A stretch of 64,000 nucleotides of DNA from Sesamum alatum. Lineage: Eukaryota > Streptophyta > Magnoliopsida > Lamiales > Pedaliaceae. The notes beneath the pieces are model-generated. The model worked only from the letters and a program-made list of their open reading frames with translations. It was not told where the DNA came from and made no database searches. Shown one piece after another: positions 43,222 through 54,489 of this stretch; the first letter of the stretch is position 1, and each line of letters begins with the position of its first letter. The stretch spans positions 14,231,866-14,295,865 of the forward strand of contig JACGWO010000011.1 of NCBI GenBank assembly GCA_034509735.1, read 5' to 3'. Position numbers and translations under genes: made by a program.

Positions 43222-45453
43222 ATGTCTTCCTTTAATTCTAGTGCTAGTTCGGAGTCTAGGTCCGATTCTAACTCCTAGGGGAGACACTACTACCTTAGAT
43301 ATTGTAGATCATGTCCCCGAAAATACTCACTTAGAACAATACCAAGCTATGATGGCTCTTGATCATTGGGCTAGCATCGTAAATAACCTAAAGACGCATG
43401 TCCATACAGTTAAGGAAAAAAAATTATTCCCCATAATTATGAAATCCTCCTTCCTCGATCTTTTGACAGAATACATCACCCCCCAAAAGATTTTTGCCCG
43501 CTTTCTGTTACCCATTTAGAGGCAGGTCTTCGATTCCCTTTGCCTCCTCTTGTAGGAAATATTCTTGGTCGATTGGATATATGTCCAATGCAGTTATTGC
43601 CCAACTATATTCCTCGTATTCTTATGTTCATATAATCATGCAACATCTCTCCTTGAACTCACTTCTGAAAATTTTTGGTCTTTATTTTATGTACTGCCTT
43701 GAGGAGATCTAGCGAACGAGTTTTCTTTTGTGTTGTCGGGAGGGTTAATTGTCGGTTTTTAGATAAAATACCTTCCAACATAGGCCCATGGAAGGAAAGA
43801 TTTTTCTTTATTCGACCTGCTTCGGGTAAAAAATGGCCTTCCCGTTGTGATTGGCACACCTCTAAACCAAAACCCAAAACTTAAGGATGGGAGCTGGAAG
43901 ATGACATCATAAACAGCCTCACTCTTCACTGGTACAAGGTTAACAAGCTCCTGACAGAAAACGTCTTGAAGTTGGCTGATCTCACTCCAGCACCCCTTCG
44001 TCCTGGGAGTTCTCTAGGTAACTTGATTTCCTGCTTTTCATTACCTTTGTATATATTTTTTTTTTTATGTGTGTCTGATATGCCTCATTTTACCTTGCAG
44101 ATAGGCTTATCATGCCAGACAACAGACTTCGTGCTAAGAAGGGGACACTATCTCCTTCCATTGTACCTTAGACGAACTTGTCCCAACCTCACGCTTCCAC
44201 CATCCCTTCTATCAGGGGTCGATCTCCAGGAACCTTGGGCACTTCCATAGGTCCAAACCCTCAAATCCCACCAAGCTCTCCAGCAATTGAGGTCGTAAGT
44301 GAGGAAACGCAATTAGCTGGGAAGACTCAACCTTACTCCCCCAAACCTCGTTCTAAGCCGCCTTCCAAGGGGGAAAAGATCATTGGAGGACCTAGCGAAC
44401 CAAAAAAGAACAAAAGAAATAATTGCAGTAAAGGCTCTCGTTCGAGCAGGTCTAGCAAGCAGAGTCAGGCTTGATAAGAGAAGGGTAAGGCAAAAGAGGT
44501 TGCCAAGGAAGCTGAGAGCCTCAGGTTGATCCGTGAGGTGATTGAGTGGTGGAAGGGAGCTTGCGAGGAGCTATGCACTTCTGCTTGTAGGTCAGCCGAG
44601 ATGGAGGGTGAAAACTTGATTCTTGACCGGGCTATCTCGAGCCAAAGCTCAGTTTTGAAAACCTTGTGGGACAGGACTCCGGGGAGCTGTATCGGTCTTG
44701 CCTTCTCTCTCGCAATGAAACGGTGCTTGCAGCTACTGCCTAGACTCGCATCGAGGAACATCATGCCATGCTCTTACACAGGTTTCTTCTGAAAAACTTC
44801 TAAGCTTCTCAGCTTCTCTGCCCCTTAAATGTTTTTATGGAATTTTGACCGTCTTCTTGCTTAGGCTATGGCCTTTGGGCATAATCTTTCCTTGAAATGC
44901 ACGTACTGGCGAAAGGAAAAGTCTGATGCAGATGCCAAGTTAGCCCAAAGTGAAGCCTCACGCCTTCCTGCAAAAAAAAAGATTAAGCAGTTGGAGGCAA
45001 AGTTAGAGGACCAGGCCTTCAGGTCCCAGGTCAAGCTCGAAACAACCAGGACCGTGGCTATGGAATCGAGCATGGATGAGGGCTTTTCCGTAGGTCGAGC
45101 TGCTCGCAAGGAGGAAGGCCTTATAGCAGGTCGCAAAGCCTGCCTTTCTTCCGCGGAGCACCAAAAGTTAATCTCTGATACTCGAATTCAAAGAGCTCGT
45201 GATTTCCTCAAGTCCCATGCTTTCTAGGTCGTTGCCGATATAAAAGCTTCCGATTTTCCTGACCAAGGCTTTGAGAGATGAAAATCTCAAGTGCAAACAT
45301 TGAAGAGCTTCGTCGAGGATTTTGATTTAGGTTGGCTCCACTCTGGACAGTAATCTTGCAGCTTTTGCTGAGGAGGAAGCTCCCCTCGATGTGGATGATG
45401 AATTCCAAAGCTTGCTTGAGGAGCTAGAGAAGATGGATGCTCCCCCCTCTTAG
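43222..45453 (+). pseudogene. Antisense additional gene (aORF) of the Tat element, Transposase_28-like
   Basis: This gene runs opposite to gag-pol. A likely start gives MSSFNSSASSESRSDSNS, a Ser-rich opening, then a stop and frameshift. LEQYQAMMALDHWASIVNNL, EAGLRFPLPPLVGNILGRLD and CPMQLLPNYIPRIL follow (about 43320-43640), resembling the N-terminal domain that databases call 'putative gypsy type transposon' (PF04195). A low-complexity Ser/Lys/Pro part lies at 44180-44470. A predicted coiled coil (44868-45230, rich in K/E/A, with KKKIKQLEAKLEDQ) and an acidic tail (DVDDEFQSLLEELEKMDAPPS) end at 45453. A probable intron at about 44016-44101 (GT...CAG) is suggested. Function in the element is not established. 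At least four stops or shifts. Confidence 0.7.
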
Positions 45454-45833
45454 TACTTAGGCTTTTGCTCATTTCTTTCGTCAATTTGATCATGATACCA
45501 TCCCCCATTTTTTAATCCCTCCTTTTGTAATAGGGCCGATTGTCTCCCGATCTCTTGTTGTAATGGCCTATGAGTCATAGATTCTCTTTTATGAAATGGA
45601 CATTTATGTTATGCCTTCATTTCTCCATCTCACGATCTCCTCCTATGTGCACTTGGTTTACAATTGTGCTATTTTATGCGGTCTTGTGACTTCTGTAGCT
45701 TTTACTTGTCTCTTTCATGTTCTTTTCGCGACCTATTTGGGACGGTTGTATAAAGAAATTTTTTTCAAATTTTCGTAACGCCGGACGTCCTTTGCTTGGT
45801 ACGCACTTAGAATCTTTTTCCAATTCCTATAAC

Positions 45834-46180
45834 ATGCGACCTCCTCAGGTCGGTTTTACACTTGGAATTTTTCAGATCTTCAGGATGTGCAACCTCATTA
45901 GGTTAAATCTGTAAGAAAATCTCTCAGATTTTCAATATATGTGACCTCCTATGGTAGGTTTATCCTTTGAAAAATCTTTTTCAGATTTGAATCATGCGAC
46001 CTCCTTGGGTCGAATTTGTACTTTGAAAAATCTTTTCCAGATTTGAATCGTGCGACCTCTTGAATTTGAATCATGCGACCTCTTGGGTCGATGTACTTGA
46101 AAATCTTTTCCAGATTTTCCATTTGTGCTACCTCTCGGTTTGATTTATACTTGAAAATCTTTCTCAGATTTCCAAGGCAT
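45834..46180. repeat. Degenerate tandem repeat, about 52-57 bp period
   Basis: Six or seven units start with TGCGACCTCcT(tG)GGTCG or a variant and continue with 'TTTGTACTTTGAAAAATCTTTTCCAGATTTGAATC'-like text. Starts fall near 45834, 45884, 45938, 45993, 46050 (shortened), 46072 and 46125. It lies between the antisense gene and the integrase remnant. Confidence 0.8.
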
Positions 46181-46746
46181 AGAAATCTCTCGGTGTCTTG
46201 TGCTTTTAACAAGATTTATTTCCTTCTCATAATTTAAATTTGGTAGTTGTGGGGGTGTATATTGCCGCAAGAACATTCATTTGATCTTTTTTCAGATCGA
46301 AATACAACCGCTCTTTTTCAGAGCTCTTTGCCCCAGGTACTTGGTACAAAAATTTCATACCTACAAAAAGCTGCACAAAAGAAGCAAAAAGGAATGTACA
46401 AAATAGTGCTATCTTCTTCTAAGTGTAAAATTTCCACGGATTGTGTACGTTCCATGGTCTAAGTAAATCTTTTCCTTTCATGTCTTGCAGCTTGTATGTT
46501 CTCCTCTTTTTAACTCGAACAACTTTGTACGACCCTTCCCAATTGGGGTCTAACTTCCCTACATGTTTGGAGACCTCTACCTTTTTCAATACTAGATCTC
46601 TTACCTGAAAATACCTTGGTCTGACTTTGTGATTTTAACTTCTCATCATGAGGCTCTTGTAATGCAGGGTTTTTGCAAATGCTTCGTCTCTTTTTTCCTA
46701 GATCGTGGTGATGTCAAAATTTCACTCTTGACAATTGCTTTCAGGT

Positions 46747-47603
46747 TCATACTGCGAAATTCTTGGCATTTCTTCTCCTATCTCTACTGGTATTATGACC
46801 TCTGAACCATAAAGCAACAGAATAGGTGTTTCCCTGTTGTTGTTCTCGGCGTTGTTCTATACTCCCATAAGACACCAAGTAATTCTTATATCCACGAACC
46901 CTTAGCTCGTTCAAGCCTGGTTTTGAATGTTGCAACAGGATTCTATTGGTGACCTTCGTTTGTCCGTTTGCTTGAACGTTTCCTACAGCGTGAAGTTATG
47001 CTGCATTTTTAACTCCTTACGTCTTGCCACGATCTCCTCGCCTTAGAACTGTGTCCCGTTATCTGAGATCAAGGCTCTGGGAATTCCAAACCTACAAATG
47101 ATATTTTTCCAGATAAAATTGATTACCTTTTTTTCAAAGATCTTTGCTAACACTTCCGCTTCAACCCACTTGGAGAAATATTCCACCGCTACTATGACAA
47201 ATTTCTTCTTGCGTAGAAGCTGGTAGGAATGGCCCAAGAATATCTATCCCCCACTGGTCGAATGGGCATGCTATCTTGATAGGCTCTAACGGTGTCGCGG
47301 GTGAGTGAATCAGGTTGCGTACTTCTGGCAACTTTTGCATTTTCTCGCAAACGCCATAGCATCCTCCATAAGAGTCGGCCGAAAACCTTGCCTTATCACC
47401 TTTTGCGCTAACGGTCTCCGTTCTGTGTTGTTGTCATAGCTTCCTTCATGCACTTCCCTTAGGATATAATGAGCTTTTTTCGGACATAAGCATTTTAGCT
47501 GAAGTCCTCCCGTTGACCTTCTATACAATTCTCCATTTAACATTGTGAATCTGTTTGTCCTAAATTTTAACCTTCTTGCGGCTACAGGATCTTCGGGCAA
47601 CAC
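46747..47603 (-). pseudogene. Tat element integrase
   Basis: The zinc-binding region (REVHEGSYDNNT..., ending CKSCQKYAT) lies at 47603-47310. The catalytic core lies at 47237-47043 with VEYFSKWVEAEVLAKIFEKK and FGIPRALISDNGTQF, which carries a catalytic Asp. The C-terminal part (46935-46747) survives in shifted frames with a LLYGSE-like phrase near 46810. Several frameshifts. The enzyme would join element DNA to the host genome. Confidence 0.85.
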
Positions 47604-47887
47604 TGCATCTAAAATAATCCTCTATCTCATTTTTCCAAAATTTGTCCTTTGTTACGCACTTCACTTCCTCTAACTCATCCACCGCTGCTCTATCTTTCAC
47701 TACTACAATGATTTTCCTTTCCTTTATGCCTGTTGCCATAGCCCGAAATTTTGATAGGGCATCTGCCCTTGCATTCACATCTATCAAATTTTCTCAGTAA
47801 CTTTTTTACCTTTTTCAGGTATTGAGCCATTGACCATTCCGGGCCTCATAAGATTCCTCAATCTGCATTGCAACCGAGTGTGAGTCA

Positions 47888-48211
47888 TTATATACATTTA
47901 ACTGCCTTACCCCCGCATCCGTTGCCATCCTTTAGGCCCAAAATCAGGGATTCATATTTCGCCTCATTGTTGGTGGTAAGCAAATTCATCTTTGTTGTGA
48001 CCTCAATCTCTATTCGTTCGGGGCCCTTAAGCAGGGCTCTAGCCTCACCATTGCTTGAGTTTGAAGATCCGTCTACGTGCAACATCCATCTTACTTCCTT
48101 AGCCCGTTGCTGCTCACCTGCCAACTCAATAATAAAATCAGCAAAAATTTGGGCTTTCACATCCATTTTTTTATTGATATTCAATATCAAACTCCCCGAG
48201 CTCCACTGCAC
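47888..48211 (-). pseudogene. Second RNase H (archaeal-type, aRNH) of the Tat element
   Basis: WMLHVDGSSNSSNGEARALL supplies the first catalytic Asp in a D-G-S-S context and NNEAKYESLILGL supplies the Glu in the E-A-x-Y motif. This is a separate domain downstream of the ordinary RNase H, as described for plant Tat elements. The remaining part breaks after about residue 90. In those elements it is thought to act as an added or replacement RNase H. Confidence 0.75.
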
Positions 48212-49191
48212 ACTTAATCATACGACCTGACGCATCAAGCCGTGACATTATCTGCCTTAGAGGATGATTTGTAAGCACCACTACTCGATGCGACTGGAAG
48301 TAGGGTCTTAGCTTTCTTGCTATTGTCACTAGTGCCAAAGCCAACTTCTCTATGTGGACATACCTCTTTTCAACACCTTGAAGCATCTTGTTGATATAGT
48401 ACACTGGGTTCCGCTTTCCTACTTCTTCCCTAACCAACATCGAACTCACCGCATCATCTGACACCGCCAGATACAAGTATAATGGTTCCCCTACCCTTGA
48501 ATTTGCTAACAAAGGCGGGGCCATCAGATTTTGCTTTAGGTCCTTCAATGCTTGCCACATTCTCCCGTCCATCTAAAATCCTTCACATTCCTCAATGTTT
48601 TAAAGAAAGGCAAGTTTCTATCTGCAGATCTAGATATGAAACAAGCTAGAGAGGCTATCTTCCGTACTAATTTTTGTACATCTTTGATAGTTTTTTGTGA
48701 GCTCATCTGCATTATGGCCTTGATTTTCTCCGGATTAGCTTCAATTCCTTTCTCGGTCACCATGTACCGCAAGAACTTCCCTCATCGAACTCCAAAGGTA
48801 CACTTTGCTGGATTCAGCTTCATACCATAAATCCTCATGACCTCGAAGGCCGACTGTAAGTGTGACATGTGCTCCTCTTTTTTCTTGCTCTTGATCAACA
48901 TATCATCTACATACACCTCCATGGATTCGCCAATGAGGTCTTTGAACATTTTGTGGACAAGTCTGTGATAAGTGGCACTTGCATGCTTTAAACCAAAAGG
49001 CATCACATTGTAATAGTATATGTTATTTTCAATAACAAGAGAGGTCTTATCTCTACCTTCCTCACCATGAAGATTTGGTGATACCCTTGGTACGCGTCTA
49101 TCATGCTGAACAAGGCACATCCCGCCGTGGAATCCACCAGCAAGTCAATTCGAGGTAGTAGATAGGGATCCTTAGGGCATGCTTTGTTCAA
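48171..49191 (-). pseudogene. Tat element reverse transcriptase and RNase H
   Basis: RT begins near 49191 with MNKACPKDPYLLPRIDLLVD, then FSMIDAYQGYHQI. It changes frame and continues NVMPFGLKHASATYHRLVHK, the catalytic EVYVDDMLIKSK (both Asp kept, about 48900-48930) and GMKLNPAKCTFGV. The connection (RYMVTEKGIEANPEKIKAI, 48772-48545) leads into the ordinary RNase H (48572-48171), with PLYLYLAVSDDAVSSMLVRE, VYYINKMLQG and EKLALALVTIARKLRPYF. Two or more frameshifts separate the parts. Confidence 0.9.
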
Positions 49192-49504
49192 GTTTGTGAA
49201 GTCCAGGGCACATTCGCCACTTTCCTGATGCTTTTGGTACTACTACTACATGATAACCACTCTGTGTATTGTGCTTCCGCTATGTAATCTGTTTCTAGTA
49301 ATTTGTTCACCTCCTCTTCTATTATTTTGTTCTTTTCTGCTTAGAATGACCTCTTTTTCTGCCTTACAGGTCTAGCTTGAGCGTCCACATTTAATCTATG
49401 TACAATTACCTCAGGATCTATCCCTTTAAAGTCCAAAGGACACCATTCAAACATGTACGTATTCCTTCTAAGGAACTCAACTGTGAGAGTTTCTACCCGC
49501 GAAC

Positions 49505-49964
49505 TCATACGTGATCAAATCCTTGTTTTTTTACTTGCTCCCTTGGTATCAGCTCCACCGCCTTATGTTCATCTGCTGGTTCTATTCTTATTGTCTTACT
49601 ATCTTCGACCTTCTTTGCTACTGCCTCTGATTGTCCTTGGTCTTCTTTTATTTCTCCACTCCTGTTTTTCATAGAGAAATTATAACATTTCCTCGCCTCC
49701 CTTTGGTCGCATCGCACTTCTCCTACCCCTTGTTTCGTTGGGAATTTCATTTAAATGAAAGGTAGATACTATTGCTTTAAACAAGTTTAGCCATAGCAAC
49801 CCTAAAATCATATTATAAGCAAAAGATGTGTCTAGCACCAAAAATTTTACCATCATTGTTTTTCTCCTAGGCTCTTCCCCTAACAACACCGGAAGGTCTA
49901 TTGTTCCAAGGGGAATCACTTCACTACCTCCAAATCCCACTAATGGTGTGTGAACGGATTGCAA
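49505..49964 (-). pseudogene. Tat element aspartic protease region
   Basis: LVGFGGSEVIPLGTIDLPVL, VKFLVLDTSFAYNMILG and LNLFKAIVSTFHL match the C-terminal half of the plant Ty3/gypsy protease domain, whose I-L-G motif lies near 49810. The active-site D-[ST]-G segment should be upstream (about 49990-50080) but is not in a clean frame. It is followed leftwards by a Glu/Lys-rich linker to RT. Confidence 0.75.
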
Positions 49965-50152
49965 GCTAGATGCTCCATTTCCATTTTTCTCAATACATCC
50001 ATGAAAAAAATATCTACAGAACTCCCATTATCTACCAAGACCTTATGCACTAAAAAGTTTGAAATGTCCATCCTTATGACCATGGGTCGTTCTGCGACCC
50101 CCCATCAAAACTTAAATCCTTATTGCCAAAGCGATCTGCTCCTATTCCACAC

Positions 50153-51616
50153 TTAACACTTGACACCTTTCTCTATCCTCCCCCCGATACCTAAGCATAT
50201 CTCTTCCTGGCTCTTCCTGAATCTCTCCACGTGGGTCCCCTTTCTATTGTATGAATGATCCTTTAAAGGAGCTTTGCCATGTGGTTCGTCTTCTCTTACT
50301 TTCTTTTCTCTCTTAAACCTTTCCCTACTGCGAGATCGGCTTCTCGTCCTCATTCTCTTTCTCTACTCCTTATCTTCTTCCCCTGCCTCCTTCAGCACAT
50401 ATTCCTTAAAATATCCCTGTCTTATCAATCTCTCTATCTAATCTTTTAACTAATAACAATCTTCAATATCGTGTCATTTGTCTTTATGGAACTTGCAGTA
50501 CTTGTTGGAATATGATCTTCAGTATCATGTCCTGGTGTTCCCCTCGTTTTCTTTGGCCATTGCAGTAAGTTATCCTTTTCTACCATCATCATGGCCCTAG
50601 CTCTAGCAGTGCTCAATAGGGTATATTTGTGGTACTTAGGTCAATAGGGTGCTTCATGTTCCCTATCAAATATGTTTCTTCTATCTCTCCCTCTATCTCG
50701 CCCCTACCCCGACCTCTGGGGTTAGCCCACTCTCCATCCTTTATTCGATTCATATCTTTTTCATGTATATACTTCTGAGCTAACAGCATCAATTCCTCAA
50801 TATCCTCTTGTGGATCCCTAGCTAAGGCAGAAGCAAACGGTCCTTCTCTAAATCATGTATCAAAATGCTTATCATCATGTCAATCCGTAGGTCTTGTACT
50901 TCTAACATTTCATTATTAAACCTACCTATAAAACTTTTCGGAGGTTCATCTTCCTTTTGCCTAATAGTAAACAGGTAGATTGCTACCTTTTTGCATTTAT
51001 CTTACTAGCGAAATGGAAAGTAAATTTTTGGATCAATTGACTATAAAATTCAATAGTACTACTAGGGATGCTGGTGTATCACTCCTGTGCCTTTCCTGTC
51101 AATGTTGTTATGAATAATTTTGCATTAATGGAATCAGTTTGTCCATATAAATTCATTACCAATTTGAATGCCGACACATGTTCTTGAGGGTCCTTCGTCG
51201 CATCATACTTGGACAATTCCGGCAACCTGAAACTAGGATCTACTACCTCAGTAAGAATTTTGTTCGCAAAGGGTGAGTTATCATTTTGTGCCACCAGCTC
51301 TCCCCGTCTTTTCAATTCGTCGATTTGTTGGGCCCAACTCTCATTTGTCTCCCAACATCGTCTACTTCTGCCCTTGAAATACCTGGTCCCTTCTTCTTCC
51401 TCTTTTGCTCGACCTTGCATCCGACACTTCTATCGTATCGTTCACAAGTTCAAGGCCTTTTTCAGGCTTAGCTCTACTAGTTACCTCTCTTGGTTCCTTG
51501 GCCACCTTTTTGCCCTTACTTTGGAACAATTGTCTCCTTACTGGTTCACGGGTCGCAAGTGTAACTATTCTTCTCTTGTACTCAATTACGGCCTGTCTAC
51601 TAGTTGCGGCTATCAT
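50153..51616 (-). pseudogene. Tat element gag
   Basis: The N-terminal stretch is charged (51616-51362). The capsid-like retrotransposon gag domain begins near 51420, with LTEVVDPSFRLPELSKYDAT, DPQEHVSAFKLVMNLYGQ and AKLFITTLTGKAQ. It continues in broken form through 51080-50400, and a basic Arg/Ser/Lys-rich segment (RTRSRSRSRERFKREKKV) lies near 50353. Frameshifts are frequent between 51080 and 50360. Gag forms the particle that packages element RNA. Confidence 0.82.
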
Positions 51617-51771
51617 CCTTTTAGTTCTTCTGAAGTTAAATGTATCATTTGTCCTTCCGGTCTTACCGCTGTCTGTTCTACTTGCTTCGGTGGGGTTGGG
51701 TCCCTATCATCTGGCGTGTGCTCTCTCCTCGACGTTCTTTCCATTCTCGATTCGAGTGTTCTTTTCTCAAT

Positions 51772-51789
51772 TTCCAATAGACGTTGCCA
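51772..51789 (-). other. Degenerate primer-binding site of the Tat element
   Basis: On the minus strand, 7 nt after the 5' LTR end, the sequence reads TGGCAACGTCTATTGGAA, close to the TGGCGCCGTCTGTGGGAA-type site usual in Tat elements. The central mismatches fit decay. Confidence 0.6.
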
Positions 51790-51796
51790 AATGATC

Positions 51797-52246
51797 TGGG
51801 ATAGGAGGTCGTAGGTCGCCTCGGGTATCCTGGATGAGTTGGAACCTGAGAAAGAGTAGATTATTAGGCTTGCTGGGATGTCCCCAACGAAGACCCTCCG
51901 ATGTCTAAGTCAACTCAAGACCAAGATAGCGGTAATTGAACTAAAAGTATTTAATGCTCTGAGTAGCTTAATGAATAACCTTACCATAAATGATGTCTAA
52001 AAGTATATTTATAGGGGAAGGGATGTCTACTTGCTCTGACCCAAGTGTCAACATCAAAGCCGGAATTGTCAGGTGATCCAACGGCTCACCTCTTCCAGGT
52101 CATCAAGATCGGGTCAACTGGGTAGGTTCAAGTCATTCGACCCAACCCGGCGCGTGTGATGCAGATTCTGGCATTTAAAAGCAATTTGCACCCTTTAGCA
52201 AGGGTATTTTTGTCATTTTAGGCTCTTTATCATAATATCCCCATCC
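51797..52246 (-). repeat. 5' LTR of the Tat-type element (right copy)
   Basis: 450 bp from TGGGATAGGA to CCCCATCC. It is colinear with 42471-42919. The terminal CA has become CC. On the minus strand this is the promoter-bearing LTR. Confidence 0.88.
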
Positions 52247-52251
52247 GTGTA
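52247..52251. repeat. Target-site duplication of the Tat element, right copy
   Basis: GTGTA, identical to 42466-42470. Confidence 0.75.
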
Positions 52252-52285
52252 CTTATTTTGGATTTAATACAACAGAATTGATTTT

Positions 52286-52580
52286 TACTAAGCTATAAAT
52301 GACCATAACTTAAAAATCATGGTAAATCAATATTATTAACCATGGTTATACAAAACCATTGCGAAAACTTACTTTTTTTTTTCATGGTTAATCAATATTT
52401 GTCATTATTTTTAGATATGACCAAAATATATGTCATGGTTTTAGCGACGACTAATATTTTGGCCTTAGTTGCATAAACAACGACTAATTGTCGTTGCGAA
52501 GTTGTTGTTGATTTTTATTTGCCACATTTTTTTTTTACGATAATAATTAACTATAGTAAAAATTCATATTTTCTTCTAGT
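52286..52580. mobile_element. CACTA-like MITE, family M, copy 5
   Basis: ACTAAGCTATAAATGACCAT at the left and TTCATATTTTCTTCTAGT at the right. The interior has ATCATGGTAAATCAATATTA, GTCATGGTTTTAGCGACGAC and CGACTAATTGTCGTTGCGAAG, matching the family. Confidence 0.6.
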
Positions 52581-53139
52581 AATTTGTTTTAGGACTGGGT
52601 AAATTGCTTCTATGTCTCCTACGATTCGACATAATTATAAATACCCTCTGATTAATTAAAAAATTACATATTCTTTCCATAAATGGAAAATAGTTATGCA
52701 ACCCTAGACTTAGTGAGATAGAAATTACTATTTTACGCTTACTATTTTTTTTTTTTTTTGTGGAAAAACATTTGAAAAAAATGTAAAAGAATCTTAGAGG
52801 GAGTAAATAAATAATTCATAGGGCATATTATTCTATAAAAAATCTAAAAGAATATATTAAATTATAATTCATAATCCAAATGAGCATTGTGGTTGGTTCA
52901 CCACAAAATTTAGATAGAACCCGACACAGTTCACCATGTTCGGCATGACGCCCAGGATGTCGCAGGCTAAAGGCTCCTTCAACCCTTCCCCAGCCCATCC
53001 TCAGGAGCACCTCCACCTCTCGTAGGTTCATCAATGGCGATGAACAGTAAGTGGTTTTCCATTTTCTTATTTTTTAAAAACATATAACATAAATTTATTT
53101 GTTGGATTACTGATACAAATCAACATAAACAATAACAGG

Positions 53140-54306
53140 CATAAACGGGCCTTTCACTCGTGCATTGCCGAGGTCGAGCCACTACACGCACCGATGGTCC
53201 TCCTACAAAGACATACCTGATTCCCAAAAGAACTTTGGGTTTGATGAGCTTAAAGTATATAGTACTCAACTTTCCTAGTAATTGTATCCAAAATTATATT
53301 TTATTTATACATCTTATACTAATCATTCTATTCGTTTCTTGTCTTGCAACATATATATAGGTGGGACTGCCCAGATGAAACGGTGAGATCCTTCTTCAAC
53401 AAGTACACTGATAAATGGATTAGTAAAAGATTCAATGCAACCAGGAAAGCGAATATGCAACCCAAATGTATGGAAGACGATGTTTAGGCTGGCCTTCTAG
53501 TGTACTGGGCATCAGACAAATTCAACAAGACGTCGGCCTAGTACACGACTAACCGACTGGCCAATCCAGAGGGTCCTCCTCAATGGGCGAGCACAAAAGA
53601 AAACTAGTAAGTAATTTATTTTGAACAAGTTTATTTTCAATAATATTTTTTTACTAATGTCTAATATTTTAATTATTTGTGTAGTAGGTTGACCTAGGTC
53701 GCACACATCAGCGTATGGAGGTATTTGTTGACTGTTACAAAAAGAAAGCGGATAGCGGCTGGAGCGGCTCGCAGGCAAAGGAAGTGGGGGTATTGTTACA
53801 CTTTTTTTTTCTTACTTCAAATAAAATCAATTATTTACTAACGCGTCATATCTTACTTATTTTTAGGAGATATATCAGAAAGTGCTCGAGGAGCGTGTCT
53901 TGCAGCTAACGCCACCGGAAGAGGGTGTTTCATCATCTGCTGTGTCATAGCACTAGACGAGGAGCATCTTTGGGCTGAGGTGGCCGTGGGGAGGAAATAG
54001 GGTCGAGCCTTTGGCATGGGGTCCAAGGCATTCACATTAAATGTCGCTCGCCCCTAGACCGCAGAGCATCGACGTCCACTGCCGCCCCGCCGCCAGAACC
54101 TCCTGTCTCAACACAGCTTTAGTAAATTAAGTTTATGTTGGACGTGATTTTCGACAAGATGGGGATCTCGACGTTGCTCCCCAACCATCCACCGGCAGTA
54201 CCACCCCCATCCTCGGCTGCTGACGCCCCAAGCGAGGAGTCTACGTAGCTGCCGACCAAAGATGATACAGACATTGAGCCATCGACCAGCATCCGTCCCA
54301 ACCGTT
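53140..54306 (+). pseudogene. Transposase_24-type protein gene of the CACTA remnant
   Basis: Pieces separated by apparent introns read HYTHRWSSYKDIPDSQKNFG (about 53170-53230), WDCPDETVRSFFNKYTDKWI and SKRFNATRKANMQPKCMEDD (53362-53490), VYWASDKFNKTSA, TNRLANPEGPPQWAS (53500-53600), RMEVFVDCYKKKADSGWSG (53713-53770), and IYQKVLEERVLQLTPPEEGV (53872-53930). This matches the plant transposon domain PF03004 found with En/Spm-type elements, where a tail of the type VDxxxKKxxGxW precedes an E-x-Y motif. Stops at about 53488, 53540 and 53947 inactivate it. The C-terminus is Pro/Ser-rich. Confidence 0.7.
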
Positions 54307-54489
54307 AGATTAGAATTTTTATGTTTTCCTTTTGAAATTCGGATGGTAAACAATACAATATATTTAAATTATTTTAGCTAATTTTAATTTCTTTCTTATG
54401 AAAAATATTGACTCCAATTAGAAATTTAATACAATATTGACAAAAGGATAGAAATAAAAAAAATAGAACCATTTAAAATTAATTATAAA

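Larger units (their letters stand above)
42471..52246 (-). mobile_element. Ty3/gypsy LTR retrotransposon, Tat (Retand-like) lineage, 9.8 kb
   Basis: Two LTRs of 449 and 450 bp are flanked by GTGTA duplications. Reading right to left: 5' LTR, primer-binding site, gag, protease, reverse transcriptase, RNase H, a second RNase H, integrase, a repeat-rich stretch, then a gene on the opposite strand, the polypurine tract and the 3' LTR. The second RNase H and an antisense gene between integrase and 3' LTR are hallmarks of the Tat lineage. Every frame is broken and the LTRs have diverged by about 10 percent, so it is an old, inactive insertion. Confidence 0.93.

Noticed and set aside
44868..45227. 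Apparent stand-alone coiled-coil gene
   Set aside because: It is the C-terminal part of the antisense gene of the Tat element, in line with the pieces upstream and the acidic tail downstream.
45834..46180. Regularly spaced repeats that could suggest a CRISPR array
   Set aside because: Units are degenerate and directly adjacent, without unique spacers, and lie inside a plant retrotransposon.
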